A program made the position numbers and the translations under genes. A DNA stretch of 64,000 nt from Winogradskyella echinorum. Its GTDB lineage: Bacteria > Bacteroidota > Bacteroidia > Flavobacteriales > Flavobacteriaceae. Positions 36,329 through 45,900 of the stretch are shown here, piece after piece. Below the pieces are notes generated by a model. That model made no database searches and was not told where the DNA came from. It saw only the letters and a program-made list of their open reading frames with translations. How positions within the stretch are numbered: the first letter of the stretch is position 1; each line of letters starts with the position of its first letter. Location: the NCBI RefSeq assembly GCF_014297365.1, contig NZ_JACOQD010000001.1, positions 1,116,001-1,180,000 of the forward strand, read 5' to 3'.

Positions 36329-37516
36329 TTAACCTAATATTGCTGCAATTCCTGGTAAGGTTTTTCCTTCTAAACTCTCTAACATTGCACCACCACCTGT
36401 GCTTACGTAGCTTACTTTGTCTTCAAAACCAAATTGTTTTACAGCGGCAACAGAGTCGCCTCCACCTACTAACGAAAAAGCTCCATTCTTAGTTGAATTT
36501 GCTATAGAATTTCCTAATTCAATCGTTCCTTTTGCAAAGCTTTCTAATTCAAAAACACCTAGAGGTCCATTCCAAAGAATGGTTTTGCATTGGTTAACAA
36601 CGTCATCAAACAATTCAATAGATTTTGGACCAGCATCAAGACCTTGCCATCCATCAGGAATTTGTTTTACATCACATATTTGAGTTTCGGCGTCATTACT
36701 AAATGCATTTGCAGCAACAACATCCACAGGTAAATGTATTTTAACCCCCTTTTCTTCAGCTTGCTTTAAGATATCTATTGCTAATTCCATTTTATCATCT
36801 TCACATATAGAATCTCCTATTTTTCCGCCTTGTGCTTTTATGAAAGTAAAAGTCATTCCACCACCAATTATTAAGTGATCAACTTTTTCTAAAATATTTT
36901 CAATGATTGTAATTTTTGAAGATACTTTTGCACCACCTAAAACCGCTAAAACAGGTTTTTCACCATCTTCCATTACCTTTTTAATACTCTCAATTTCTTT
37001 AGCTAATAAGCTTCCGAAACATTTTGAAACTGGAAAAAACTCAGCAACTATCGTTGTAGAAGCATGTGCTCTATGTGCTGTTCCAAAAGCATCATTTACA
37101 TAAATGTCTCCAAGTTTAGATAACTGCTCTGCAAATGCTTTATCACCTTTTGTTTCCTCTTCATGAAAACGTAAATTTTCTAGCAATAATATTTCACCAG
37201 GCTGTAAGGCATTTGCTTTTTCTTCTGCTTCTGCGCCCACACAATCACTAGCAAATTTTACTTCAACACCATATATATCTTCAATTTTATTAATGATGTG
37301 TTTTAATGAAAACTCATCTTGAACACCTTTGGGTCTGCCCAAGTGCGACATTAATACACAACTACCTCCATCTTCTAAGATTTTAATAATTGTTGGCTTA
37401 GCAGAGACTATTCTCGTAGCATCAGTAACTTGAAAATCGTCATTTAATGGTACATTGAAATCTACTCTAATTAATGCTTTTTTATCTTTAAAATTGAAAT
37501 CTTTTAATGTCTTCAT
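36329..37516 (-). CDS. pgk: Phosphoglycerate kinase
   Basis: This 395-residue glycolytic enzyme transfers phosphate from 1,3-bisphosphoglycerate to ADP. The N-terminal substrate site is [19 protein letters not shown] and [45 protein letters not shown] and the C-terminal nucleotide loop [13 protein letters not shown] with [10 protein letters not shown] are all intact. Length is normal. A minus-7 element TATATTTG (37564 to 37557) is upstream on the minus strand. The gene is monocistronic by layout. Confidence 0.98.
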   Translation of the reverse strand: MKTLKDFNFKDKKALIRVDFNVPLNDDFQVTDATRIVSAKPTIIKILEDGGSCVLMSHLGRPKGVQDEFSLKHIINKIEDIYGVEVKFASDCVGAEAEEKANALQPGEILLLENLRFHEEETKGDKAFAEQLSKLGDIYVNDAFGTAHRAHASTTIVAEFFPVSKCFGSLLAKEIESIKKVMEDGEKPVLAVLGGAKVSSKITIIENILEKVDHLIIGGGMTFTFIKAQGGKIGDSICEDDKMELAIDILKQAEEKGVKIHLPVDVVAANAFSNDAETQICDVKQIPDGWQGLDAGPKSIELFDDVVNQCKTILWNGPLGVFELESFAKGTIELGNSIANSTKNGAFSLVGGGDSVAAVKQFGFEDKVSYVSTGGGAMLESLEGKTLPGIAAILG

Positions 37517-37556
37517 GGATTTAAAATAAGGTGTGATAAATATTTATTCTGTTGAG

Positions 37557-37564
37557 CAAATATA
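37557..37564 (-). promoter_or_regulatory. Minus-7 element of pgk
   Basis: The minus strand reads TATATTTG, a perfect TAnnTTTG, 40 nt upstream of the pgk ATG and divergent from the holB promoter. Confidence 0.5.
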
Positions 37565-37590
37565 AAGATTAGAAACATAAATTTTTTATA

Positions 37591-37598
37591 TAGTTTTG
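37591..37598 (+). promoter_or_regulatory. Minus-7 element of holB
   Basis: TAGTTTTG ends only 4 nt before the holB ATG at 37603, which implies a leaderless or nearly leaderless transcript. Confidence 0.45.
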
Positions 37599-37602
37599 CT
37601 TT

Positions 37603-38763
37603 ATGTTATTTTCTGAAGTTTTAGGCCAAAAACACATAAAAAATCACCTTACCACTAGTGTAGATGCTGGTAGAATTGCACACGCTCAATTATTTGTTGG
37701 TCCAGAGGGTTCTGGCACGTTACCAATGGCATTAGCTTATGCACAATACATTCTTTGTGGAAATAATAATGGAGAAAATACTGGAGGTAACGAGTCTTGT
37801 AATTTAAAATTTAAAAATGTCTCTCATCCAGATTTACACTTTGCCTTTCCTGTTACTACAAGCGATAAAGTAAAGAGTAAACCCGTTTCTAGTTATTATC
37901 TCGAAGAATGGAGACAACTTTTAGAACAACAACCTTACGGAAACTTATTTGATTGGTACAAACTTTTGGGTGTTGATAATAAACAAGGACAAATTGGTGT
38001 TGAAGAAGCACTAAATATTGTAAAATCACTCTCGCTAAAATCTTATGAAGGTGGTTATAAGGTGATGATTATTTGGATGGCAGAAAAAATGAATAGTTCA
38101 GCTGCCAATAAACTTCTTAAACTTATAGAAGAACCACCAGAAAAAACCATATTTATTCTAATTGCTGAGGACGAAGAGCAGATTATAAATACCATTAGAT
38201 CGCGTTGCCAAATTCTTCATTTTCCTCCTTTAGCTGAAGAAGCCATTGCAGATGCTCTTGTTGAAAAATATCATATTGAACAAGCAGTCGCTACTAAAAT
38301 AGCACACCAAGCAAATGGTAATTTTAATAAAGCTTGCGATTTAATCTATCAAGATAGCGAGGATATTCAGTTTGAAAAGTGGTTTGTACTTTGGGTGCGT
38401 TCTGCCTTTAAGGCTCGAGGAAATAAGGCTGCTATTCACGATTTAATTTCCTGGTCCGAAGAAATTGCAAAAACAGGACGAGAAACTCAGAAAAAATTTC
38501 TTGCGTTTTGCTTAAATTACTTTAGACAAGCGTTACTGCTTAATTACAAGGCAAATGACTTGGTGTATTTAGAACCTAAGTCAGAAAATTTTAAACTTGA
38601 AAAGTTCGCTCCTTTTGTTCATGATAGTAATATTTTAGAAATTTCTAATGAGTTGCAAGATGCTATTTATCATATAGAACGAAACGGAAATTCTAAGATT
38701 ATTCTTACGGATTTATCTATTAAGTTAACACGTTTATTACATAAAAAAAGCCAAGCAATTTAA
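37603..38763 (+). CDS. holB: DNA polymerase III subunit delta' (clamp loader)
   Basis: This 386-residue clamp-loader subunit of the AAA+ family begins with LFSEVLGQKHIKNHL and AGRIAHAQLFVGPEGSGTL, a P-loop-like segment without the full Walker A lysine, as usual for delta'. It has KVMIIWMAEKMNSSAANKLLKLIEEPPEKT, the Walker B/sensor region, and the SRC motif in TIRSRCQILHF. It helps load the sliding clamp in chromosome replication. Its stop codon falls within the terminator stem at 38744-38776 shared with the convergent OmpH gene. Confidence 0.93.
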   Translation: MLFSEVLGQKHIKNHLTTSVDAGRIAHAQLFVGPEGSGTLPMALAYAQYILCGNNNGENTGGNESCNLKFKNVSHPDLHFAFPVTTSDKVKSKPVSSYYLEEWRQLLEQQPYGNLFDWYKLLGVDNKQGQIGVEEALNIVKSLSLKSYEGGYKVMIIWMAEKMNSSAANKLLKLIEEPPEKTIFILIAEDEEQIINTIRSRCQILHFPPLAEEAIADALVEKYHIEQAVATKIAHQANGNFNKACDLIYQDSEDIQFEKWFVLWVRSAFKARGNKAAIHDLISWSEEIAKTGRETQKKFLAFCLNYFRQALLLNYKANDLVYLEPKSENFKLEKFAPFVHDSNILEISNELQDAIYHIERNGNSKIILTDLSIKLTRLLHKKSQAI

Positions 38764-38776
38764 GCTTGGCTTTTTT
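38744..38776. terminator. Bidirectional terminator between holB and the OmpH-like gene
   Basis: AAAAAAGCCAAGC (38744-38756) pairs with GCTTGGCTTTTTT (38764-38776) around a 7-nt loop that contains the holB stop codon. A and T runs on both sides serve both strands. Confidence 0.85.
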
Positions 38777-38796
38777 ATTCTAATAAGACAAAAGTT

Positions 38797-39342
38797 TTAT
38801 TCTTCTGTCTTAGCTTCTTTTTTCTCTTCTTCTTTAGAACCTTTATTGTTTAAAGCCTCTAAAACTTTATCTGTAATATCATTTGCTTCAGAGCCATACA
38901 TTACACTACCAGCATCATTAGCCCCTAAGATAAAAGTGTAACCGTTTTTCTTTCCATAATCTTTTACAAACGCTTTCACCTCTTTTACTAAAGTATCAAT
39001 TTGTTTTTGTCCTTCCGCTTGTAAAGCTTTTTCTTCGTTACCAATTTGGTAATCTTGCATTTGCTTTTTCTGCACTAACACATTGTACTCTTCTTGTGCT
39101 TTACTCTCTTTCATTTTTGCAGCTCTAGTCTGAAATAACTGAGCCTCCATTTGTAATGCTTGGTTAAGACTATCTGCTTTTTTATTAAATGCATCAATCT
39201 TAACTTTAAATTTTTCTTCAAAGTCAACTTTCTTATTAAATTCACTTACCACTCTTGTATTATCTACAAATGCGATTTTTTGTTGTTCTTGGCAAGATGC
39301 AAATGTTACTAAAACAACTAATGCTATAATTACTTTTCTCAT
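38797..39342 (-). CDS. OmpH/Skp family periplasmic chaperone
   Basis: This 181-residue protein has a signal peptide with a lipobox-like end (LVTFASCQEQQ, so possibly a lipoprotein), then IAFVDNTRVV, the typical Skp start, a long charged coiled coil (about residues 40-120) and the closing YTFILGANDAGSVMYGS motif. Skp/OmpH proteins hold unfolded outer-membrane proteins in the periplasm. The tail is rich in Lys and Glu. A TACATTTG minus-7 element (39376 to 39369) lies upstream on the minus strand. Confidence 0.9.
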   Translation of the reverse strand: MRKVIIALVVLVTFASCQEQQKIAFVDNTRVVSEFNKKVDFEEKFKVKIDAFNKKADSLNQALQMEAQLFQTRAAKMKESKAQEEYNVLVQKKQMQDYQIGNEEKALQAEGQKQIDTLVKEVKAFVKDYGKKNGYTFILGANDAGSVMYGSEANDITDKVLEALNNKGSKEEEKKEAKTEE

Positions 39343-39368
39343 GGTTTTATATTCTAATTAAATTTTTG

Positions 39369-39376
39369 CAAATGTA
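39369..39376 (-). promoter_or_regulatory. Minus-7 element of the OmpH-like gene
   Basis: The minus strand reads TACATTTG, matching TAnnTTTG, 26 nt upstream of the ATG at 39342. Confidence 0.45.
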
Positions 39377-39556
39377 TAAAAGTTCGGTTGTGATTTACCT
39401 ATTTTTTTTAATATTGATAATTTCTATCATTTAAGTAAACAACTATTTTATAAATCTATTGAAATTAAACTCAAATAAAGCGCCCTAAGCGATTTTAACA
39501 ATTCCCCCTTAACAATGCCTGTTTTAACCTTTAATCTTTAAGCAACGGTTTTTAAA

Positions 39557-40414
39557 TTAAGAATTACTGCTTTTAAGTATATAAATGTGGGAAGAATATT
39601 CTTCTGTGCGTATAGCTTTAAAATTTGAACGCCAACCAATCCAAAATGACTTAAACGGATTCATATATCCTGACTTATATTTTTCTGATAGTAAACAAAC
39701 ATAATAGGCATCAAATTTCATTGGTAAGACTTTTACCAAATTTAGATGCTCCTTTTGAAACAATTTTGAAATAGCTGTTTTAGAAAAATGCCAAAGATGT
39801 CTTGGCACATCATAAGCTGCCCAAAAGTTTTTGTAATGTTGAGCATCAAAACTTTTATAATTCGGAACGGCAATTACCAAAGTACCATTTGGTTTTAAAA
39901 GTTTTTTGAATAAGGCTATATGCATATCTAAATTGGGCAAATGTTCTAGCACATGCCAAAGTGTAATGACATCAAAACTATTTGGTTTTAGATTGGCTAA
40001 CTTCTCTATTTCAAAAACAGAATTATTGGTTTTTGAATTTGCAATTTTTCTTGCACTTTCGTTAGGCTCAATTCCTGTAATTAACCAATTATCCTTTTGT
40101 GCTGTTTCTAAAAAATCTCCTGTTCCGCATCCAATATCTAAAAGTGTTTTTTGATCTGAATTAAAAGAATTGATCAATTTTAGTTTTCGCTTTAAAGAAA
40201 TATTACGAACTAAATGATATACTTTTTCAAGAAGATTTCTTCTGGTATCTGTGTGTGAAATATAGTCTTCACTTTTATAATAGTCGGCTAATTTTTCAGC
40301 TTCAGGTTGTGGAAAAGTTTCTAACATATCTAACTCCGAATTGTATATTAATTGGAATTTCTCTCCTGAAACGGAATGATCTTTTAGAGTAAGATATGTT
40401 GATTTGCTGCTCAT
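39557..40414 (-). CDS. Class I SAM-dependent methyltransferase
   Basis: This 285-residue soluble enzyme has motif I as TLLDIGCGTGDFLETA (about residues 90-105), VITLWHVLEHLPNLDMHI as motif II/post-motif, and NGTLVIAVPNYKSFDAQHY. The DAQHYKNFWAAYDVPRHLWHFS segment is the pattern of the UbiG/Coq3-like and sugar- or lipid-associated methyltransferases common in Bacteroidota. The N-terminal 40 residues (LTLKDHSVSGEKFQL) may form a small zinc-free capping domain. Substrate unknown. It lies 78 nt downstream of mnmG; that gap contains a hairpin repeat and a parS-type site. Confidence 0.87.
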   Translation of the reverse strand: MSSKSTYLTLKDHSVSGEKFQLIYNSELDMLETFPQPEAEKLADYYKSEDYISHTDTRRNLLEKVYHLVRNISLKRKLKLINSFNSDQKTLLDIGCGTGDFLETAQKDNWLITGIEPNESARKIANSKTNNSVFEIEKLANLKPNSFDVITLWHVLEHLPNLDMHIALFKKLLKPNGTLVIAVPNYKSFDAQHYKNFWAAYDVPRHLWHFSKTAISKLFQKEHLNLVKVLPMKFDAYYVCLLSEKYKSGYMNPFKSFWIGWRSNFKAIRTEEYSSHIYILKSSNS

Positions 40415-40421
40415 ATAAATA

Positions 40422-40447
40422 GATTCTGAAGTGAGTTCAGAATAACA
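40422..40447 (+). repeat. Dispersed hairpin repeat, copy 1
   Basis: GATTCTGAA-N5-TTCAGAATAACA is a 26-nt copy of the intergenic hairpin family seen also at 42405, 42451, 47830, 54880 and 58075. The stem is 8-9 bp. The last six bases differ by one from the family tail ATGACA. Confidence 0.75.
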
Positions 40448-40469
40448 AAATTCTAAAACTTATTGTAAT

Positions 40470-40485
40470 TGTTTCACGTGGAACA
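40470..40485 (-). other. parS-type ParB-binding site (downstream of mnmG)
   Basis: The plus strand reads TGTTTCACGTGGAACA; the minus strand reads TGTTCCACGTGAAACA, identical to the canonical B. subtilis parS 16-mer. It lies 6 nt beyond the mnmG stop codon. Such sites bind ParB/Spo0J and cluster around chromosomal origins. Confidence 0.85.
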
Positions 40486-40491
40486 TTAATA

Positions 40492-42363
40492 TTATCTACC
40501 TAAATAAACCAGCAAAACAGAAACATCATTTGGTGATACTCCACTAATTCTTGATGCTTGAGAAATCGTTACAGGTTGAATTTCTGCTAACTTTTGCCTC
40601 GCTTCCATACTCATAGATTTTAGTATTGAATAATCAAAATCGGAAGGAATCTTTAGGTTTTCGAGCCTATTTAATTTATCAGCATTGTTTTTTTCTTTCT
40701 CTATATAACCTGCATATTTAACCTGAATTTCTGTTTGCTCTATAACTTCAGCGTCTAAGTTATTATCTTGTATATAGTCTTCAACCGCTTTAAATTTTCT
40801 AACATCTTGAGTCGTAATATTTGGTCTTGCAAACAACTTAAACATCTTGTCTTGTTGTTTAACTGGAGATGATTTTTTGGATTCTAAAACCGGATTAGCT
40901 TCTTCTGGAGTTACACTAGTGTCCTTAAAAAACTGAACAAAAGCCTCAGACTTAGATTGCTTTTCTTCCATACGTTTTAATCGTTTTTCAGAAGCTAAAC
41001 CTAATTCGTAACCTTTAGGCGTTAATCTAAAATCAGCATTATCTTGTCTTAAGAGTGTTCTATATTCTGCACGAGACGTAAACATTCTGTATGGTTCTTC
41101 TGTGCCCTTTGTAATTAAATCATCTATTAATACACCAATATAAGCTTCATCTCTTTGCAAAGTAAAAGGATCTTTCTCTTGTACTTTTAAGCTCGCATTT
41201 ATTCCAGCCATTAAACCTTGAGAAGCTGCTTCTTCATATCCTGTGGTTCCATTAATCTGTCCAGCGAAATATAAACCATCCACCAGTTTTGTTTCAAGAG
41301 TATGTTTTAATTGTGTAGGTGGAAAATAATCGTATTCTATAGCATAACCAGGTCTAAAGAATTTTACATTTTGAAACCCAACTACAGAACGCAACGCTTT
41401 AAATTGAACATCTTCTGGTAAGGATGTTGAGAATCCATTTATATAATATTCGCATGTATTCCAACCTTCTGGTTCTACAAATAACTGGTGCCTATCCTTA
41501 TCTGCAAAACGGTTAATCTTATCTTCAATAGAAGGGCAATATCTCGGCCCAACACTTTTTATTCTTCCATTAAACATTGGTGAACGATCAAATCCTTCAC
41601 GCAATAAATCATGAACCAATTCGCTAGTATAAGACATATGACAAGACCGCTGTTCTTTCAGAGGTTTTGTAATATCTAAGTATGAAAATTTTTCAGGATT
41701 ATCATCACCAGGTTGTTCTATCATTTTAGAAAAATCTAACGACCTTCCATCCACTCTTGGAGGCGTCCCTGTTTTCATTCTACCAGAATCAAAACCAAGA
41801 TTTACTAATTGTTCCGTAATTCCGGTTGCGGCTCTTTCACCAGCTCTGCCACCACCGAAATTTTTATCACCTATATGAATTAGTCCATTTAAAAATGTTC
41901 CATTTGTAAGTACTACAGACTTCGCTTTTACTTCTACTCCAAGTGAGGTTTTTACACCAACCACTTTGTGATTTTCTACCAACAAACCAGAAACCATTTC
42001 TTGATAAAAATCAAGATTCGTAGTTCCTTCTAAGAGCTTTCTCCAATCCTCAGCAAAACGCATTCTATCTGATTGTACCCTTGGACTCCACATTGCAGGC
42101 CCTTTAGACTTGTTAAGCATTTTAAATTGAATCGCAGATGTGTCGGACACAATACCACTATAACCACCTAGCGCATCAATCTCTCTCACAATTTGGCCCT
42201 TTGCAATTCCTCCCATTGCTGGATTGCAAGACATTTGAGCAATGTTTTGAAGATTCATGGTAATTAGCAAAGTTTTACTACCCATATTTGCAGCAGCTGC
42301 AGCAGCTTCGCTACCTGCATGTCCAGCACCAACAACTATTACATCATAAACTTCGTTAAACAT
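40492..42363 (-). CDS. mnmG: tRNA uridine-5-carboxymethylaminomethyl(34) synthesis enzyme MnmG
   Basis: This 623-residue FAD enzyme works with MnmE to modify uridine 34 in the wobble position of certain tRNAs. The FAD-binding motif VIVVGAGHAGSEAAAAAA is at the N-terminus. It has the MSCNPAMGGIAKGQIVREID signature, the GTFLNGLIHIG segment and the C-terminal EAASQGLMAGINAS and SRAEYRTLLRQDNADFRLT regions. Length is the family norm. It stands alone here, with parS-type sites on both flanks (40470-40485 and 42507-42522), recalling the origin-proximal location of gidA in many bacteria. Confidence 0.98.
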   Translation of the reverse strand: MFNEVYDVIVVGAGHAGSEAAAAAANMGSKTLLITMNLQNIAQMSCNPAMGGIAKGQIVREIDALGGYSGIVSDTSAIQFKMLNKSKGPAMWSPRVQSDRMRFAEDWRKLLEGTTNLDFYQEMVSGLLVENHKVVGVKTSLGVEVKAKSVVLTNGTFLNGLIHIGDKNFGGGRAGERAATGITEQLVNLGFDSGRMKTGTPPRVDGRSLDFSKMIEQPGDDNPEKFSYLDITKPLKEQRSCHMSYTSELVHDLLREGFDRSPMFNGRIKSVGPRYCPSIEDKINRFADKDRHQLFVEPEGWNTCEYYINGFSTSLPEDVQFKALRSVVGFQNVKFFRPGYAIEYDYFPPTQLKHTLETKLVDGLYFAGQINGTTGYEEAASQGLMAGINASLKVQEKDPFTLQRDEAYIGVLIDDLITKGTEEPYRMFTSRAEYRTLLRQDNADFRLTPKGYELGLASEKRLKRMEEKQSKSEAFVQFFKDTSVTPEEANPVLESKKSSPVKQQDKMFKLFARPNITTQDVRKFKAVEDYIQDNNLDAEVIEQTEIQVKYAGYIEKEKNNADKLNRLENLKIPSDFDYSILKSMSMEARQKLAEIQPVTISQASRISGVSPNDVSVLLVYLGR

Positions 42364-42404
42364 TACTTATTATTTTAATTAAATAATCAACCTATTTTCT
42401 ATTC

Positions 42405-42430
42405 TGTCATTCTGAATTTATTTCAGAATC
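42405..42430 (-). repeat. Dispersed hairpin repeat, copy 2
   Basis: On the minus strand this reads GATTCTGAA-N5-TTCAGAATGACA and is identical over all 26 nt to the copy at 47830-47855. It lies 42 nt upstream of the mnmG start. Confidence 0.8.
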
Positions 42431-42450
42431 TAACACATGACAATAATCAA

Positions 42451-42476
42451 GGTGCTGAAACGAGTTCATCATGACA
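42451..42476 (+). repeat. Dispersed hairpin repeat, copy 3 (degenerate)
   Basis: GGTGCTGAA-N5-TTCATCATGACA is a weaker copy of the same family, retaining the GCTGAA arm and the ATGACA tail, 20 nt from copy 2 and in opposite orientation. Confidence 0.6.
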
Positions 42477-42506
42477 AAACAGTGTCTTCATTATTATATT
42501 ACCATT

Positions 42507-42522
42507 TGTTCCACGTGGAACA
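42507..42522. other. parS-type ParB-binding site (upstream of mnmG)
   Basis: TGTTCCACGTGGAACA is a perfect 16-bp palindrome and differs by one base from the canonical parS sequence. It lies 144 nt upstream of mnmG and 56 nt from the ybeY stop. Confidence 0.8.
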
Positions 42523-42577
42523 TTATATAACTCTCAAAAATTCAGTCTGCAAAGATACATTGAAATGATGATATTTT

Positions 42578-42985
42578 CTAACGCTTGGCTAAGTAGTAAT
42601 CTTCTTTAGATCGCATTAATAATTCGTCCTCAGTAGATTTGTCTTTATAGCCACAATAATGAAGAATACCATGTATAAGCACTCGAGATAATTCATCCGA
42701 GAATTTAACCTTAAAATCTTGAGCATTTTCCCTCACTCGATCAATAGAAATATAAATATCTCCATGTAGTTCTTTTCCTACCGAATAATCAAAGCTAATA
42801 ATATCAGTTAAGGTATCATGATTTAAGAAATCTACATTTAGTTTATGTAGATACTCATCCGTACAAAAGATATAATTGATCTCCCCTTCTTTACAGTTTT
42901 CTTCTAAAATGGTTTTTGAAATCCAATTAGAAACCTCTTCGGAATGGTCTAGTTGAAAATCGGTTTCGTAATTAAAACTAATCAT
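42578..42985 (-). CDS. ybeY: rRNA maturation RNase YbeY
   Basis: This 135-residue protein is an endoribonuclease for 16S rRNA 3' end processing and ribosome quality control. FCTDEYLHKLNVDFLNHDTLTDIISFDY is the family signature. The metal site is HGILHYCGYKD, where two histidines are present but the third ligand position (H-x3-H-x5-H in E. coli) is Asp, a change I believe is common in Flavobacteriia. Length is slightly below the family norm. It overlaps the upstream DUF4175 gene by 8 nt, so its translation may depend on that gene. Confidence 0.93.
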   Translation of the reverse strand: MISFNYETDFQLDHSEEVSNWISKTILEENCKEGEINYIFCTDEYLHKLNVDFLNHDTLTDIISFDYSVGKELHGDIYISIDRVRENAQDFKVKFSDELSRVLIHGILHYCGYKDKSTEDELLMRSKEDYYLAKR

Positions 42986-45900
42986 TGCTGCTTTTAAAAT
43001 ACTCTTGAATCTTTTTCTTAAAATGATTCTGCAAAGGTAGTGCTTGCCGATTTAATATTTCTGTAGTATTAAAATATTGTTTAGCTGTAGGTATTTGACT
43101 GATCTTAGTTTGGTTGAACTGTTTCTGATTAGTTTCAGATTTACGCTTAGAATCTTGTCCTTGCATAAAAGTAGCATTCTCCAATTTTAATAACTGATGC
43201 TGTAGATCCATCATTTTTTGAAGTGTTTGATTAGTAAAACCAGAGTTTAACAAATCGAGCTCAATATCTTCCATTTGCTTTATAAGTTGTCCAGCAGATT
43301 GTATCTTACCATCCTTAGCTAATCTATCTTCTAAAGCTTGTCTTAATTGTTGTTGCTGTTGGTAAATTTTAAACAATTCACCATTCTGTTCTTCGCTTCC
43401 ACCTTCTCCATAACCATCATTTTTGTCTCCTTCACCTTCATTTCCATCGCCACCATTTTTTCCGGTTTTGCTATTCTTACCTCCATTACCATTCTCACCT
43501 TGCTGACCATTTTGATTACCCTCACCATTTTGCTTACCGTTTTCTCCACTTTGTCCACCTTCACCAGCTTTACCTTGTTGCTTACCGCTTTTTCCATTTT
43601 CACCTTGCTGACCATTTTGACCTTCTTGACCAGCTTGTCCTTGTTCACCAGGTTTTTTGCCTTTGCCGTCCTTTCCACTCTCACCATCTTCACCAGGCTT
43701 TTCTCCCTCACCATGTTTTTCACCATCCTTTCCTTGCTCACCTTCTTTGCCTTGCTCACTTTTTTTAACACCTTCCTCCATTTGCTTATTCAGCTGTTCT
43801 TGACTCATAATGATATCTGGTAATTGTTGTCCACCTTCACCTCCTTGTCCAGGTGATGGATTCATTGACATTTCCATATTATCTAATACATCACTTAAAA
43901 AACTTGCTAATTCATTACTAGCCGTTATAGCATACTGCTGTGACGCCACACCTTGATATAATCTGTTCTCAGTAAGTAGACCAAGCGATTTATCTATATT
44001 AAAATAAACGTCAGTTATTTGAGAATTTACCTTTTCCGAAAGTTTTGGCTGTCTTAATGATAATGCAAACAAACTATCGTCTATATGTTCAAAGTGTTCT
44101 CTAAGATTACTTTGTTCTATAATATACTTTCCGTACTTATTGTTGTTAATGTCAATCTCACTAAAAGTGTTCATAAGTTCCTCTTGATCAAAAGAATAGA
44201 GTAATAGATTCTCTAATATCTGACGAAGCGTATCAATGTCTTCAGACATTTGGTCGCCACCTCCACCACCTCCAGCTGCTGCTTGTTTCATCATTTCGCT
44301 CATTTGCTTCATTTTCTTAGCTGCCTTTTTCTGCTTTTCTTTTGCCTTTTTTTGTTGCTCTTGAGCTTCTTGTGGCTTTTGCTCGTCTTCAGATTGCTCT
44401 TTCTTTTCTAGAGCTTCCTTAGCCTCTTTTTGATCAAACTTTATTTCATCCTCCAAAAACTCATCTCTCGGTACATTTGTAGGCTTTTTTAATTGTCTAT
44501 CCTCTCGTTTTAAATCCTCAATATCTTTTTGAAGTTTATCAAACTCTTTATTTAAGTTATTTTGAGCTTCTTTTGTGTTTTCTTTTTCTTTTTCTGATAG
44601 CTTTTCTTGTTCTTTAGATAAATCATCTAATTGTTTAGAGATTTTCTCTGTTTTCTTCATTACATAAAAACGCTTAGTCAACTCTAAAAGCTGTTGCATG
44701 CTGCGCTTTTTATTTTTGTTTTGCTTAGCTAATTCTTCTAGTTTTTGTGTAAATTCCTCTTTGTTGATTTTATCTTTTAATTGCTCTAATTCTTCAAGCA
44801 GTTTTTCATCCTTTTTAAGTTGCTCTTCATTTTCTTTTAAACGCTCCTTTAGATCTTCTTTGAATTGATCATCTTTCTTTTCGTCTTTTTGAAATTCCTC
44901 TAAATTATCTTGAAGCTTTTTATTGAAATTTTTCATCAACTGTTCTTGACTCTTCTGACGCTTTAAAAACTCTTCAAACTTCTTTTTATCATTAAAATTT
45001 AGTTGTTCTTTTTCTTTTTGTGTTTTTGAAAATTCTTCGAGTTTTTTGTCTTGTTCTTGAAGCTTATCAAATGTTTTACTAATATCTTTTATAGTTTCAT
45101 TTTGTTCGTTGAGTTGTTTTTGCTCTTCTTCTTCTTTGGTTCTTTTTCTATAACTAAAAACAGAACTTTTTGTGCGTTTATAATTGTGTAATGCATCATT
45201 ATCAAATACTTCAAAGTACAGTTGATAGCTTACTCCAGCTTCTAAATTCAGCTGATTAGGAAAGGCACTTACAAACTCGCTAAAGTTAGACTTAGAGATA
45301 ATTATAGGCTCTATTTGCTTTTTAGACTCATCATCAGTAGGATAAAAGACCAATTGTAGTTTACTTAATCCATAGTCATCACTAGCTTGTCCGTAGAAAT
45401 ACAGACTTTGTTGGTCAATAGAATCCTTTTGAACTTTGATGCTCAATTCTGGATATATATCTCTAACCACATTAATATTATAGGCTAAATTTTCATAATC
45501 TACCAAGTCACCATTGCTTGTTGTAATACTATAATTATAATTTTTATATAAACGCTTAGTCGCTTCAAATTGACCTGATTTATCACTACTAAAAGCTAGG
45601 GTGTCATCCGCATAAATATTAACTGCAGTTGTAGATTTTGTTTTTGCTCTCCATGTTACTTTTGTGCCCTCGGGAACTACTGCTGAGCCTGTGCTTTTTA
45701 GTGTTTCGTCTTGTTTTTTGGTATGAGATGGGTAATCTAAAACCATTTCAAAATTTACCAAATTGGGCGTGTTTATAATTTCTAAAACATAGGGTTTAGA
45801 TACTACATTATTAGCAGACAATGTAAATTCAACTTCTTCTTTAGGTAGACTAAACGTATATTGAAATTCACCAGGTGCTAATTGTTGTAAAAAGTAAGAT

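Noticed and set aside
43343..43823. Long ORFs on both strands within the Gly-rich tract of the DUF4175 gene, one Lys/Val/Met-rich and one hydrophobic Thr/Leu/Phe-rich
   Set aside because: They arise from the short-period codon bias of the Gly-x-x repeat read in other frames; no start context, family resemblance or neighbours support them.
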